64,000 nucleotides of DNA. Origin: Palleronia sp. LCG004. Its GTDB lineage: Bacteria; Pseudomonadota; Alphaproteobacteria; Rhodobacterales; Rhodobacteraceae. The first letter of the stretch is position 1; every line of letters begins with the position of its first letter. The notes under the pieces are model-generated. The model saw only the letters and a program-made list of their open reading frames with translations. It searched no databases and had not been told where the DNA came from. Made by a program: the position numbers and the translations under genes. This document shows, one piece after another, positions 16,712-26,208 of this stretch. The stretch spans positions 434,001 through 498,000 of the forward strand of contig NZ_CP136759.1 of NCBI RefSeq assembly GCF_032931615.1. The letters run 5' to 3'.

Positions 16712-18130
16712 ATGCATCGATCCCTCGCCACATCGTGGTCCGATCCGGCCCTGGCCGACGCGACGATCCTCTCCTGGCGCGCGGCGGCGGCGGCGTTCTG
16801 CCTGTCGGCGCTGCTCTGCTGGCCGATGCTCGTCTTCGGCGGTCCGATCGTCTTCTTCGATACGGGCCTCTATATCGGCAACGGGGCCGAGCTGTGGTCT
16901 CGGTTCGCGGACGCGCTCGGCTGGAGCGGTTCGGTCGGCGATGACGCGGCGCGCCCGGAAATCGGCCAGCTCCGGTCGGTCAGCTACGCGCTCTGGAGTT
17001 TCGTGACCTCGCGCACGTTCCTCTGGGCGCGCGCCCCGGCATTGCTCCAGACCTGGATGACGATCCTGATGCTCATGGTGCTGATCCCGCGCGGCACGCT
17101 CCGGCGGCCGCTCTGGATGATTCTGTCGGCCATGTGCCTCGCCGCCGTCACGACGCTGCCCTGGTACGCCTCCTACGCGATGCCCGACCTTCTCGCCGCG
17201 ACGCTCGTCCTCTTCTACGCGGGGCTCGCGACGCGGCTCGACCGGGCGGGCTGGGGCTGGCGGGTCTTCCTTCTTGCCGTGGGAAGCTTCGCGGTCTCGT
17301 CGCATTACGGCAATATTCCGCTCGCCGCGGGCCTCGCCGTCATCGTCGTTGTCCTCAGGCTCGCGCGCGGGCGGCTCGCGGCATGGCATGTCGCCTGGGC
17401 CGTCCTGCCGATCCTCGCGACCCTCGCGCTCAATTCGGCCGGCAGCCAGGTTTCGGGCGGCGGCGGCTCCAGCATTGCCCCGAAGCGCCTGCCGATCCTG
17501 CTCGCCCGATCGGTCGCCGACGGACCCGCGCTCGACTATCTCTCCGGGGCCTGCCCGGCGGGGGCCGACCTCGCGATCTGCAGGCTCATGCCCGAGATCC
17601 CCGGTGACGTGGAGACGTTCCTCTGGTCCGATGCGGGCATACAGGGGCTCGATGCCGAGGGCCTCGCCGCGATCCGCGACGAGGAGATCGCGATCCTCTG
17701 GCATGCCTTCTTGGCCTATCCCGGCCGCCAGGCCGAGGCGCTTCTCGGAAACGCCACGCGGCAGCTCTTCGAGGTCGGCACCGACGATCTCTATCCCGCG
17801 CTCAGGGGCGATCAGGAAGAGATGCGCGCCTATCGCGACAGTTTCACGATCCTCGCGGTCTTCGATCCGGTCGTGAAACTCGGCACCTTTCTTCTTTGCG
17901 CATTCGCCCTCTGGCTCGCGCTCGCCCGGATCTATACGAGGGAGGAGGCGCTGGCGCTTGCCGTCTGCCTCGCGGGGATCCTCGGCAACGCGGCGATCTT
18001 CGGCGGGCTTTCGGCCCCGGTCGACCGCTACCAGTCGCGGCTGGTCTGGGTCGTGCCGGCGCTCGCGCTTCTCGCCTGGTCGCGTCACGCGGCCGGACGA
18101 TCCATCCGACACCGAGGGAGATCCCCGTGA
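16712..18130 (+). CDS. Polytopic membrane protein of unknown function in a glycan locus
   Basis: 472 residues with about nine or ten hydrophobic segments (for example 24-46, 108-126, 135-165, 186-205, 212-240 and several from 386 to the end) and a large extracytoplasmic loop between about 250 and 370. A good ribosome site (GGAAGGAGT) precedes the ATG. I do not recognise a named family; the layout of a first span followed by FFDTGLYI and a late loop resembles lipid-linked-sugar glycosyltransferases of the GT-C kind, but no diagnostic DD or ExD motif is convincing. Its stop overlaps the GTG of the UDP-xylose synthase gene (GTGA), so it is co-expressed with sugar nucleotide synthesis. Confidence 0.7.
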   Translation: MHRSLATSWSDPALADATILSWRAAAAAFCLSALLCWPMLVFGGPIVFFDTGLYIGNGAELWSRFADALGWSGSVGDDAARPEIGQLRSVSYALWSFVTSRTFLWARAPALLQTWMTILMLMVLIPRGTLRRPLWMILSAMCLAAVTTLPWYASYAMPDLLAATLVLFYAGLATRLDRAGWGWRVFLLAVGSFAVSSHYGNIPLAAGLAVIVVVLRLARGRLAAWHVAWAVLPILATLALNSAGSQVSGGGGSSIAPKRLPILLARSVADGPALDYLSGACPAGADLAICRLMPEIPGDVETFLWSDAGIQGLDAEGLAAIRDEEIAILWHAFLAYPGRQAEALLGNATRQLFEVGTDDLYPALRGDQEEMRAYRDSFTILAVFDPVVKLGTFLLCAFALWLALARIYTREEALALAVCLAGILGNAAIFGGLSAPVDRYQSRLVWVVPALALLAWSRHAAGRSIRHRGRSP

Positions 18131-19107
18131 GCCGACTCTACGACAGCCGAAAGCGCATTCTCGTCACCGGGGGGGCGGGCTTCATCGGATCGCATCTCGT
18201 CGATCGCCTGCTGGGCGAGGGGCACGAGGTTCTCTGCGTCGACAACCTCTTCACCGGCACCAAGCGCAACATCGAACATCTGCACGACAACCCGCGATTC
18301 GAGTTCATGCGCCACGACGTGACCTTTCCGCTCTATGTCGAGGTCGACGAGATCTACAATCTCGCCTGCCCGGCCTCGCCGGTGCATTACCAGCACGATC
18401 CCGTCCAGACGACCAAGACCTCGGTCCACGGCGCGATCAACGTGCTGGGGCTCGCCAAGCGGCTCGGATGCAAGGTGCTGCAGGCCTCGACCTCCGAGGT
18501 CTACGGCGACCCCGAGGTGCACCCCCAGGTCGAGGGCTACTGGGGCCACGTCAATCCGGTCGGGCCGCGATCCTGCTACGACGAGGGCAAGCGCTGCGCC
18601 GAGACGCTGTTCTTCGACTATCACCGCCAGCACGGTGTCGAGATCAAGGTCGCGCGGATCTTCAATACCTACGGGCCGCGCATGCACCATGCCGACGGGC
18701 GCGTGGTGTCGAACTTCCTCGTCCAGGCGCTCAGGGGCGAGGACATCACCCTCTTCGGCGACGGACGTCAGACGCGGTCCTTCTGCTATGTCGACGATCT
18801 GGTCGAGGGGCTGGTTTCCCTGATGGCAACGGGGCCCGAGGTCACGGGGCCGGTCAATCTCGGCAATCCGCACGAATTCACGATGCGCGAACTGGCCGAG
18901 CGGGTCATCGCGCTGACCGGGTCCGGGGCCGAGATGTCCGAGCGTCCCCTGCCACTCGACGATCCGCGGCAGCGCCGGCCCGACATCACCCTTGCCCGCG
19001 ATCTTCTGGACTGGACCCCGAGGGTCGAACTGGCCGAGGGGCTGGCCGAAACCATGCACTACATGAAGCGCCGCCTCGCCGAACTCGACGAGGTGACGCG
19101 GACATGA
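18127..19107 (+). CDS. uxs: UDP-glucuronate decarboxylase (UDP-xylose synthase)
   Basis: 326 residues from a GTG that overlaps the previous stop. Extended [12 protein letters not shown] near residue 15, [24 protein letters not shown], catalytic YxxxK in SCYDEGKR near 150, and the [20 protein letters not shown] block that is diagnostic of bacterial UXS enzymes. It converts UDP-glucuronic acid to UDP-xylose with bound NAD, supplying xylosyl donors for polysaccharide or glycolipid. The start of the downstream GT2 overlaps its stop (ATGA), so the product is probably used by a neighbouring transferase. Confidence 0.92.
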   Translation: MSRLYDSRKRILVTGGAGFIGSHLVDRLLGEGHEVLCVDNLFTGTKRNIEHLHDNPRFEFMRHDVTFPLYVEVDEIYNLACPASPVHYQHDPVQTTKTSVHGAINVLGLAKRLGCKVLQASTSEVYGDPEVHPQVEGYWGHVNPVGPRSCYDEGKRCAETLFFDYHRQHGVEIKVARIFNTYGPRMHHADGRVVSNFLVQALRGEDITLFGDGRQTRSFCYVDDLVEGLVSLMATGPEVTGPVNLGNPHEFTMRELAERVIALTGSGAEMSERPLPLDDPRQRRPDITLARDLLDWTPRVELAEGLAETMHYMKRRLAELDEVTRT

Positions 19108-20090
19108 GGTCCGATCCTCCGATCGCCGTGGTCGTGCCCGCCCATCAGGCCGAGGGCGAGATCGGCGACTGCATCGCCGCGATCCTCGCCTCGGGCTTCA
19201 CCCGCGAGGAGATCCTGGTCGTCGACGACGGGTCGCGCGACCGGACCGGAGAGATCGCGCGCGGGGCGGGCGTGCGGGTTCTGCGCAACGACACTGCCCT
19301 GCGCCCGGCGCGTGCGCGCAATGCCGGTGTCGCCGCGACGGCCTCGGACATCGTCGTCTTCGTCGATGCCGATGTCCTGATCGCGCCCGGCGCGCGGAAC
19401 CGGATCGTGCGCTTCTTCGCGGACCATCCCGATCACGTGGCGATCTTCGGCTCCTACGACGCCGCGCCGCCGGCGCGCCAGCGCGCGGTCAGCCGGTATC
19501 GCAACATCCTGCATCACTGGGTGCATCAGACCTCGCGCCCCGAGGCCGCGACCTTCTGGACCGGCTTCGGCGCGGTCAGGCGCGCGGGGTTCGACGCGGC
19601 GGGCGGACTCGATCCCGATTGGGAGGATATCGAGGACGTGGAACTCGGCCTCAGGATGCGCGCGGCGGGCGGGCGCATCCTGCTCGACCGCGATCTCCTC
19701 GCCACCCATCTCAAGGACTGGACGATCCGCGGCATGATGCGCACCGACCGCAGGGGCCGCGCTGTGCCGTGGACACGGCTCCTCCGCTCGGGGCGGACGG
19801 GGACGGGCGATCTGAACCTGACGGGGCCGCGCCGCTTTTCCGCGCCGCTCGTGGCGCTACTGCCGTTCGCGCTGCTCGCGGGAATCGTCTGGACGCCCGC
19901 GCTCTGGATCGCGCTGGCGCTCTTCGCGGGCTATCTCGCTCTCAACGCACGGCTCTTCGCCTATCTCGCGCGGGTGGCGGGCCCGGGCCTCGCCCTCCGC
20001 TCGGTGGCCTACCACGCGCTCCATCTTGTGGCGGCGCTCGCCGGATACGTTCAGGTCCGTCTCTTCGAGCGATCGGGCCCCGCGCGCTGA
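19104..20090 (+). CDS. GT2 family glycosyltransferase with C-terminal membrane spans
   Basis: 328 residues. GT-A fold: [16 protein letters not shown] at the start, [10 protein letters not shown] near 40, the nucleotide-metal motif VDADV near 83-87 and a [13 protein letters not shown] catalytic block near 174. Two hydrophobic segments (about 252-290) and a further one near the end suggest membrane attachment. Last gene of the membrane protein / uxs / GT2 operon. The final 40 bases overlap the 3' end of the convergent GT2 gene. Acceptor and sugar are unknown; xylose is a reasonable guess from uxs. Confidence 0.85.
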   Translation: MRSDPPIAVVVPAHQAEGEIGDCIAAILASGFTREEILVVDDGSRDRTGEIARGAGVRVLRNDTALRPARARNAGVAATASDIVVFVDADVLIAPGARNRIVRFFADHPDHVAIFGSYDAAPPARQRAVSRYRNILHHWVHQTSRPEAATFWTGFGAVRRAGFDAAGGLDPDWEDIEDVELGLRMRAAGGRILLDRDLLATHLKDWTIRGMMRTDRRGRAVPWTRLLRSGRTGTGDLNLTGPRRFSAPLVALLPFALLAGIVWTPALWIALALFAGYLALNARLFAYLARVAGPGLALRSVAYHALHLVAALAGYVQVRLFERSGPAR

Positions 20091-20962
20091 GCGCGTGCCT
20101 GCCGGGCATATCCCGACACCATCGCGGCCTGCGACAGGAACAGGAGCGCCGATTGCGCGACCCGCGCGCGCCCCTCGCGCCCCAGCGGATACCGCACGAG
20201 ATCGCCGTAGAACTTCAGCCGCTCGAATTTCGGCCGTGCGTCGCCGCGATCGTCCATGACGGTATGCAGGTGCCGCGCGCCGCGCCCGTAATTGCTGTGC
20301 TGGCGCAGGAAACTTCGCAGCGTCATCGCATGCGCATGCCCCACCACCGCATCCTCGGCGAAGACGAGCGTTCCGCCCGCCGCCCGCCAGCGCAGCCCGA
20401 AATCGCGATCCTCCGCCGCGGCGAGGGGAAAGCTCTCGTCGAAGCCGCCCATGGCCAGGAAATGCGCGCGGTCGCAGGCGATGTTGTTGGAGGTGAAGAA
20501 CGGCATCTCGCCCGAGGCCGCATCGAAATACTCGTAGAGGAAATCGCAGAGCGACTGGCTCGCCGCCGCGTAGGTGTCGTCCTCCAGCAGGTTGACGACC
20601 CGCCCGCCCACGAGCCGTCCGGCCTCGCCGTCCTGCGCCCGTCGCATCGCGTCCACCCAGCCCCTCGCCGGGCGGCAATCGTCGTCGGTGAAGAGGACGA
20701 GCCGCCCGCCGCTTTCCGCCACGCCGCGGTTGCGCGCCGCGGCCGGTCCGCGATTGTCCTGCCGCAGACAGGTGACGCGCGGCCCGAACGGCGCGCAGAC
20801 GGGCCCGAGCGGCTCGGGCGAGCCGTCATCCACGACGATCACGTCGAAGCTGTCGTCGGGATCGTCCATCAGCGCCTCGAGACAGGCGCGAAGCCTGTCG
20901 GGCCGGTTGAAGCTCGGGATCACGACGCTGGCGGTCAGATCGTCCATGACGCTCTCATTCAT
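20051..20962 (-). CDS. GT2 family glycosyltransferase
   Basis: 303 residues, start MNESVMDDL (a second ATG at 20947 is possible). GT-A motifs: VVIPSFNRPDRLRACLEAL, VVDDGSPEPLG, RGPAAARNRG, FTDDDCRP (DxD type) and a catalytic EDRDFGLRWRAAGG block near 182. No strong membrane span. It faces the other GT2 gene tail to tail and shares 40 bases with it, so the two ends are read on both strands. It probably works on the same glycan, but the acceptor is unknown. Confidence 0.85.
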   Translation of the reverse strand: MNESVMDDLTASVVIPSFNRPDRLRACLEALMDDPDDSFDVIVVDDGSPEPLGPVCAPFGPRVTCLRQDNRGPAAARNRGVAESGGRLVLFTDDDCRPARGWVDAMRRAQDGEAGRLVGGRVVNLLEDDTYAAASQSLCDFLYEYFDAASGEMPFFTSNNIACDRAHFLAMGGFDESFPLAAAEDRDFGLRWRAAGGTLVFAEDAVVGHAHAMTLRSFLRQHSNYGRGARHLHTVMDDRGDARPKFERLKFYGDLVRYPLGREGRARVAQSALLFLSQAAMVSGYARQARAQRAGPDRSKRRT

Positions 20963-21118
20963 GCTGGGCTCGGCGCGCGGATGCGCGCGATCGGCGCGAC
21001 AATCGCAGATGAGGGCCGGGCGTCAACGGTGACGGGGCGCGCGCGCCATCTTCCTTGAAATCCCGCCCTCGCCGCATGAAGGTGCTTCGACGTAAGGTCG
21101 GTCGAGGGAGGAAAGACC

Positions 21119-21976
21119 ATGGCGACAGGCGCGCAGGACGCGGCCGCGATCCCGAACATGTCACTTGAGATGCGCGCGTGGAACATCCGCCGCAAGGCGC
21201 TCCGCATGGGCGAGGTTCAGGGACAGGGATATATCGGTCAGGCGCTCGGCATCGCGGACGTGCTGGCCGCGAGCTATTTTCACGCTCTGAACCACCGGCC
21301 GGACGATCCCGAATGGGAGGATCGCGACCGGTTCTGCCTGTCGATCGGCCATTACGCGATCGCGCTCTATGCCGCGCTGATGGAGGCGGGGATCCTGCCG
21401 GAGGAGGAGCTCGAGACCTACGGCATGGACGACAGCCGGATGCCCATGTCGGGCATGGCCTCCTACACGCCGGGGATGGAGATCACGGGCGGATCGCTGG
21501 GCCACGGGCTCGGCATCGCGGTCGGCATGGCGATGGGCCTCAAGCGCAAGCAGAGCGACGCCGTCGTCTACAACCTCATGTCCGACGGCGAATGCGGCGA
21601 GGGATCGACCTGGGAGGCCGTGGCCTCGGCCGTGCAGTGGAAGCTCGACAACCTGATCTGCCTCGTCGACTTCAACGACCAGCAGGCCGACGGCAAGGTG
21701 ACCGACGCGCTCGCCCGCGTGCCGGAGGAGGGGAAATGGGCGGCCTTCGGCTGGCACGCGCAGCGGGTCGACGGCAACGACATGGAGGCGGTGGTCGCGG
21801 CCCTCGACACTGCGCGGAGCGCCGATCACGACGGGCCGCGCGTCGTCATCTTCGACACCACGATGTGCAAGGGCGTCGATTTCCTCGAGAGCCGCGAGAT
21901 CACCCATTTCGTCCGGGTGGAGCCCGACGAATGGCAAAAGGCGCTCGACGTTCTGGAAGAAGGAAAGCCGCAATGA
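21119..21976 (+). CDS. Split transketolase, N-terminal (TPP-binding) subunit
   Basis: 285 residues preceded by a strong ribosome site (GGGAGGAAAG). It covers only the TPP pyrophosphate-binding half of transketolase: GQGYIGQALGIADVL (about 36), GSLGHGLGIAVGMAMG (about 127) and the TPP/Mg motif SDGECGEG followed by LVDFNDQQ (about 157-190). The first residue of the usual GDG is Ser. Split transketolases occur in specialised sugar pathways (apulose, sulfosugar and related routes) as well as unassigned ones. It is coupled to the C-terminal subunit by an ATGA overlap. Substrate is not predictable from sequence alone. Confidence 0.88.
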   Translation: MATGAQDAAAIPNMSLEMRAWNIRRKALRMGEVQGQGYIGQALGIADVLAASYFHALNHRPDDPEWEDRDRFCLSIGHYAIALYAALMEAGILPEEELETYGMDDSRMPMSGMASYTPGMEITGGSLGHGLGIAVGMAMGLKRKQSDAVVYNLMSDGECGEGSTWEAVASAVQWKLDNLICLVDFNDQQADGKVTDALARVPEEGKWAAFGWHAQRVDGNDMEAVVAALDTARSADHDGPRVVIFDTTMCKGVDFLESREITHFVRVEPDEWQKALDVLEEGKPQ

Positions 21977-23010
21977 CCGTCGATTCCATCAAGCGCAAGT
22001 ACGAGCCGCGCCGCGTCATTCCCAAGGCGGAACGTCAGGCGACCTCGGCCATGATCGCCTCGCTCGACGCCGAGGGCTACGACACCGTCGCGGCGCCCTT
22101 CGGCCACGCGCTGGTCGAGGCGGCGAAAAAGGACGAACGCATCGTCGGCCTCTCGGCGGACCTTTCGAAATATACCGACCTGCACATCTTCGCGAACGAG
22201 ATGCCCGACCGCTTTTACCAGATGGGCATGGCCGAACAGGTGCTCTTCTCGGCGGCGTCCGGGCTCGCGCGCGAGGGATTCATCCCCTTCGCCACGACCT
22301 ATGCCGTCTTCGCCTCGCGCCGGGCCTACGATTTCATCGCCATGGCCATCGTCGAGGAGATGCTGCCGGTCAAGATGATCTGCGCGCTTCCGGGGCTCAG
22401 CACGGGCTACGGTCCCAGCCATCAGGCGACCGAGGATCTCGCCATCTTCCGCGGTCTGCCGCATCTGACGATCGTCGATCCGTGCGACGCCGACGACGTG
22501 CGGGGCATGGTGCCCCAGATCGCCGCCGATCCGGGCCCCGTCTATGCCCGCCTGCCGCGCGGCAAGGTCCCCTCGGTGCTGACGCGCCACAAGCCCGATT
22601 ACAAATTCGAGCTCGGGCGCGCGCAGATGATCCGCGAGGGCCGAGACGTGCTGGTCGTCTCGACCGGTTTCATGACGATGCGCGCGCTCGACGCGGCCGA
22701 GGTGCTGGCCCGCGACGGCATCGACGTGGCCGTGCTGCACACGCCGACGATCAAGCCGCTCGATACCGAAACGATCCTTGCCGAGGCGCGCAAGGGCGGG
22801 CGGCTCGTCGTGACGGCCGAGAACCACACCATCATGGGGGGCCTGGGCGAGGCCGTCGCGCGCGAGCTGCTGACGGCGGGCGTGCACCCGACCTTCCGCT
22901 CCATCGCGCTGCCCGACCGGTTCCTCGAGGCGGGCGCGCTGCCGACGCTGCACGACATGTACGGGATCTCGAAGGACAAGGTCGTGGACCGGATCCGCGG
23001 CTGGGTATGA
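21973..23010 (+). CDS. Split transketolase, C-terminal subunit
   Basis: 345 residues from the ATG overlapping the stop of the N-terminal subunit. It contains the pyrimidine-binding domain with the catalytic Glu region (PDRFYQMGMAEQVLFSAASG, about 77-96), the FATTYAVFASRRAYD segment, the conserved HQATEDLAIFRGLP block (about 149) and the C-terminal transketolase domain (VVSTGFMTMRALDAAEVL; VTAENHTIMGGLGEAV). With its partner it should form an alpha2-beta2 enzyme that transfers a two-carbon ketol unit. An SDR gene follows by 11 bases. Confidence 0.88.
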   Translation: MTVDSIKRKYEPRRVIPKAERQATSAMIASLDAEGYDTVAAPFGHALVEAAKKDERIVGLSADLSKYTDLHIFANEMPDRFYQMGMAEQVLFSAASGLAREGFIPFATTYAVFASRRAYDFIAMAIVEEMLPVKMICALPGLSTGYGPSHQATEDLAIFRGLPHLTIVDPCDADDVRGMVPQIAADPGPVYARLPRGKVPSVLTRHKPDYKFELGRAQMIREGRDVLVVSTGFMTMRALDAAEVLARDGIDVAVLHTPTIKPLDTETILAEARKGGRLVVTAENHTIMGGLGEAVARELLTAGVHPTFRSIALPDRFLEAGALPTLHDMYGISKDKVVDRIRGWV

Positions 23011-23021
23011 GGGAGGAACGA

Positions 23022-23774
23022 ATGGCACTTCTCGATGGAAAATTCGCGATCTTGACGGGGGCCGCCTCGGCGAGGGGGCTCGGCCGCGCGACGGCCGCGA
23101 TGTTCGCGGAACACGGGGCGACGGTCGCGATCCTCGATCTCGATGCGGCATCGGCCGAGGCCGCGGCGGCCGAACTCGGGGGCGATCACGTGGGTCTCGC
23201 CTGCGACGTCACCGACAAGGCCGCCTGCGAGCGCGTGGCCGCCGATCTGGCCGGGCGCTGGGGCCGGATCGACATCCTCGTCAACAATGCGGGCATCACC
23301 GAACCGCTCAGGATCATGGACGTGGAGCCCGCGAATTACGACGCGGTGCTCGACGTGAACCTGCGCGGCACGCTCTACATGACGCAGGCGGTCCTTCCGG
23401 GCATGCGCGCGGCGGGGACGGGCAGCATCGTCAACATCTCGTCCGTCTCGGCGCAGCGGGGCGGCGGCATCTTCGGCGGGCCGCATTACGCGGCCGCCAA
23501 GGCGGGGATCCTCGGTCTCACCAAGGCCGTCGCGCGCGAGGTGGCCCCCGACGGGGTGCGCGTCAACGCGATCTGTCCGGGCTTCATCGCGACCGACATC
23601 ACCGCGGGCAAGCTCTCGGACGCGCAGAAAGCCCAGGTGCTGGCGGCCATTCCCGTCGGCCGCGCGGGCGAGGCACGCGACGTGGCGGGCTGCGCGCTCT
23701 TCCTCGCCTCGGACCTCTCGGCCTATTGCACGGGAACCGAGCTCGACGTGAACGGCGGCTCGCACATCCACTGA
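23022..23774 (+). CDS. SDR family oxidoreductase
   Basis: 250 residues, classical short-chain dehydrogenase: cofactor loop TGAASARGLGRA near residue 12, NNAG near 88, catalytic Ser in NISSVSAQRG, and YAAAK near 157-161; C-terminal CTGTELDVNGG. An acidic residue after the second strand (ILDLDAAS) favours NAD(H). Third gene of the transketolase operon, with ribosome site GAGGGAGGAA, so it likely acts on the transketolase substrate or product (a polyol, ketose or aldehyde). General 3-oxoacyl-ACP reductase annotation would be misleading here. Confidence 0.85.
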   Translation: MALLDGKFAILTGAASARGLGRATAAMFAEHGATVAILDLDAASAEAAAAELGGDHVGLACDVTDKAACERVAADLAGRWGRIDILVNNAGITEPLRIMDVEPANYDAVLDVNLRGTLYMTQAVLPGMRAAGTGSIVNISSVSAQRGGGIFGGPHYAAAKAGILGLTKAVAREVAPDGVRVNAICPGFIATDITAGKLSDAQKAQVLAAIPVGRAGEARDVAGCALFLASDLSAYCTGTELDVNGGSHIH

Positions 23775-23780
23775 GGCCGG

Positions 23781-23807
23781 GTCCGGGCCGCCTCCCGCGG
23801 CCCGGAC
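23781..23807. terminator. Bidirectional hairpin between the SDR gene and gbcB
   Basis: An 11-bp perfect stem (GTCCGGGCCGC / GCGGCCCGGAC) with a 5-base loop in the 37-base gap between two convergent genes. No T tract on either strand, but stem strength and position fit a shared terminator. Confidence 0.7.
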
Positions 23808-23811
23808 GCCC

Positions 23812-24864
23812 TCAGCAATCGAGGACGATGTCGCTCAGCGGGCGGCTCACGCAGGGCAGGATGAAGCCGCGGTCGATCTCGCGCTGGCGGATGCCGCCGT
23901 CATGGGCCATCCGCACCTCGCCCGAATGCTTGAACGTCTTGCAGGTCCCGCACATGCCGCGCGAGCAGGACGAGGGCAGGGGAAGCCCCGCCGCCTTCAC
24001 CGCGCCCAGGATGGTCGAGGTCTCTGGGCAGTCGAAGGTCCTGCCGCTCTTGGCGAAGGTCACGGTCCTGACGGGCGTCTCGTCGGTGGCGACCCATTCC
24101 GTCTCGGCGGCCGAGAAATCGAAGCTCTCCTCGCCATAGCGGTCCTCGGGCACGCCCGCCTCGCGCGCGGCCGTCCGCACCATCGCCATGAACTCCACCG
24201 GCCCGCAGCAGAGCACGGTCCGCTCGGCGAAATCGGGCAGGATCCGCATGAGCATGCCCTCGTCGGGCCGCATCGCGCCCGGCCCCCGCGTGGGCACCTG
24301 CGTCACGACGAGCCGCGGCAGACGCCGCCTGAGCGCCGCGATCTCGTCCGCGGCGATCATGTCCTCGGGCGTGGGGGCCGCCTGGATCAGCACCGCGTCG
24401 AGGTCGATCCCCCGGTCGGCCGCCGTCCGCAGGATCGACAGCATCGGCGTCACGCCGCTTCCCGCCGCGATCAGCGCATAGGCCCCGTCGCCCCATTTGG
24501 CCGGTCCGAAGCTGCCCGAGGGCCCGTAGCCCTCGATCGTGCCGCCGACGGCGAGCGTGTCGTGCAGGATGTTCGAGCCGTGGCCCGCCTGCCGCTTGAC
24601 CGTGATCTCGATCCCCGCATCCCGCGCGGCGGAGGACGCGATGGTATAGCACCGCTCGATCCGGCCGTCCGGCGCGTCGATGCGGAAGGTCATGAACTGG
24701 CCCGGATCATGTTCGATCCGGCTGCCATCCTCGGGGGTCAGCAGGAAGGTGCGCACGCCCGGAACCTCGTCCCAGGCGGCGCGGCAGACGAGCGTGCCCC
24801 AGCGGTCGGGGGGAAAGCGGCGGCGACGCCGCGCGCCCCAGGCGGCGAGGTCGGCCTGCGTCAT
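23812..24864 (-). CDS. gbcB: Glycine betaine demethylase reductase subunit (FAD / 2Fe-2S)
   Basis: 350 residues from the ATG overlapping the gbcA stop (ATGA). Order of domains: FAD-binding ferredoxin reductase fold (ERCYTIASSA near 81, flavin contact), NAD-binding domain (YALIAAGSGVTPMLSIL near 130; CCGPVEFM near 222), then a C-terminal plant-type 2Fe-2S ferredoxin with Cys ligands in CSRGMCGTC and a distal Cys in LPCVS. This is the layout of GbcB and related carnitine/betaine oxygenase reductases, which pass electrons from NAD(P)H to the Rieske subunit. The gene order gbcA-gbcB supports the assignment. Confidence 0.85.
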   Translation of the reverse strand: MTQADLAAWGARRRRRFPPDRWGTLVCRAAWDEVPGVRTFLLTPEDGSRIEHDPGQFMTFRIDAPDGRIERCYTIASSAARDAGIEITVKRQAGHGSNILHDTLAVGGTIEGYGPSGSFGPAKWGDGAYALIAAGSGVTPMLSILRTAADRGIDLDAVLIQAAPTPEDMIAADEIAALRRRLPRLVVTQVPTRGPGAMRPDEGMLMRILPDFAERTVLCCGPVEFMAMVRTAAREAGVPEDRYGEESFDFSAAETEWVATDETPVRTVTFAKSGRTFDCPETSTILGAVKAAGLPLPSSCSRGMCGTCKTFKHSGEVRMAHDGGIRQREIDRGFILPCVSRPLSDIVLDC

Positions 24865-26132
24865 GCGCGATGACCATGCGCCGCCATGCGGTCGACATAC
24901 CATTGCGTGAAGTCGCTGAGCTGCCGCTCGGTGAACCTGGAATACGGGCCCGGGCGATAGCCGACCGACGAGGCCCCCTCATGCGCGATCTTGACGAGGG
25001 CCGCATCCTCGGCATTCGTCGCCGACCAGACCGAGATCAGGTTCTCGAGGTCGTAATCCTCGCCCTCGACCGCGTCGCGGTGGACCAGCCACTTGGTGCG
25101 CACCAGCGTCCGGTCGGGCCCCAGCGGATAGGCCGCGAAGACCACCGCGTGATCCGACATCACGTGGTTCCAGGAGTTGATCCCCCAGAGATGCACGTCC
25201 CCCATCCAGGGCTTGTCGGCCTGTCCCAGCGGCAGGCTGACCGCCGCGCGGGTATCGGGCGTCTGGCTTTCGCCCAGGCCCGCGATGATCAGCCGCTGGG
25301 TGCGGAAATTCGTGGGCCAGTCCAGCGTGTGCTCGACCGCCTCGTAGTCCAGCCCCTCGGCCTTCCAGTGCTCGCCGTAGCGCGCATAGGCATCGAGCAG
25401 CGCGTTGGCCTCGGCCTTCTCGGTATCGGTCATGCCCTCGGGGTCATAGCCGAAATCGGCGGCGTGGAAGGACAGGCTCAGCTCGGGGTGGTTCGACGCG
25501 CAATGATAGCATTCGCGGTTGTTCTCCATCACGAGCTTCCAGTTGCCCTCCTCGATGACGTCCTGCTCGAACGCGATCTTCGAGTTGCGCAGGTCGTAGG
25601 TGGCGAGCCGCGGCTCCATCACCTTCTCGAGCTCCGCGATATCCTCGGGCGGGTTCTCCGACAGGCAGGCATAGAGAATGCCGCCCACGTCGCGCAGCGC
25701 CACGGGACGCAGGTGGTGCAGGTCGCGCTCGAAATCGACGCCCATATGCGGCGCGAGGGCGAGCGCGCCGTCCAGGTCGTAGGTCCATTGGTGATAGGGG
25801 CAGACCAGCTTGCCGACCACGCTGCGTCCGGCCGGGACCAGCCGCGCGCCGCGATGGCTGCACACGTTGTGGAAGGCGCGGATCGCGTCGTCGTCGTCGC
25901 GCAGGATGACGATCGACGACGGCCCGATATCGACCGAGATCACGTCGCCCGGCTCGGGCACGTCGCACGACACGCCGACCGCGATCCAGTGCCGCGCGAA
26001 GATCGTGTCGCAATCGGCGTCGAAGGCTTCCTGCCCGGTATAGAGCGCCGCGGGAAGCGTGTATCCCGGCCGGTATTCCGAAAGGAGCGTGGCGACATCC
26101 GCGTGCTTGCGGGCTTGGAGCATATCGAGCAT
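24861..26132 (-). CDS. gbcA: Rieske oxygenase, glycine betaine demethylase catalytic subunit
   Basis: 423 residues starting at MLDMLQ; the start is fixed by an AAGGAGG ribosome site 10 bases upstream. The N-terminal Rieske 2Fe-2S centre has C-H ligands in CSHRG and CPYHQW (about 87-110); the mononuclear iron site is in ENNRECYHCASNHPEL (about 205). It resembles GbcA, which oxygenates glycine betaine to dimethylglycine and releases formaldehyde. Stachydrine- or carnitine-type Rieske oxygenases are the alternative. The divergent LysR gene and nearby choline sulfatase gene strongly favour betaine. It is the first gene of the gbcAB unit. Confidence 0.83.
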   Translation of the reverse strand: MLDMLQARKHADVATLLSEYRPGYTLPAALYTGQEAFDADCDTIFARHWIAVGVSCDVPEPGDVISVDIGPSSIVILRDDDDAIRAFHNVCSHRGARLVPAGRSVVGKLVCPYHQWTYDLDGALALAPHMGVDFERDLHHLRPVALRDVGGILYACLSENPPEDIAELEKVMEPRLATYDLRNSKIAFEQDVIEEGNWKLVMENNRECYHCASNHPELSLSFHAADFGYDPEGMTDTEKAEANALLDAYARYGEHWKAEGLDYEAVEHTLDWPTNFRTQRLIIAGLGESQTPDTRAAVSLPLGQADKPWMGDVHLWGINSWNHVMSDHAVVFAAYPLGPDRTLVRTKWLVHRDAVEGEDYDLENLISVWSATNAEDAALVKIAHEGASSVGYRPGPYSRFTERQLSDFTQWYVDRMAAHGHRA

Positions 26133-26208
26133 CTTGGCGTTCCCTCCTTGGAAAACAGGGCCAAGGTAGCTTGACGTGATTCTGTCACAACTGCACAAAT
26201 GGGGTCGT

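Noticed and set aside
16448..18112. 554-codon open frame on the minus strand
   Set aside because: Opposite the membrane protein gene and the divergent promoter; very high Arg/Glu/Pro content and no recognisable domain.
17896..18126. Longer start for the UDP-xylose synthase gene
   Set aside because: The extra part overlaps the end of the membrane protein gene; the GTG at 18127 in a GTGA overlap gives the normal family N-terminus.
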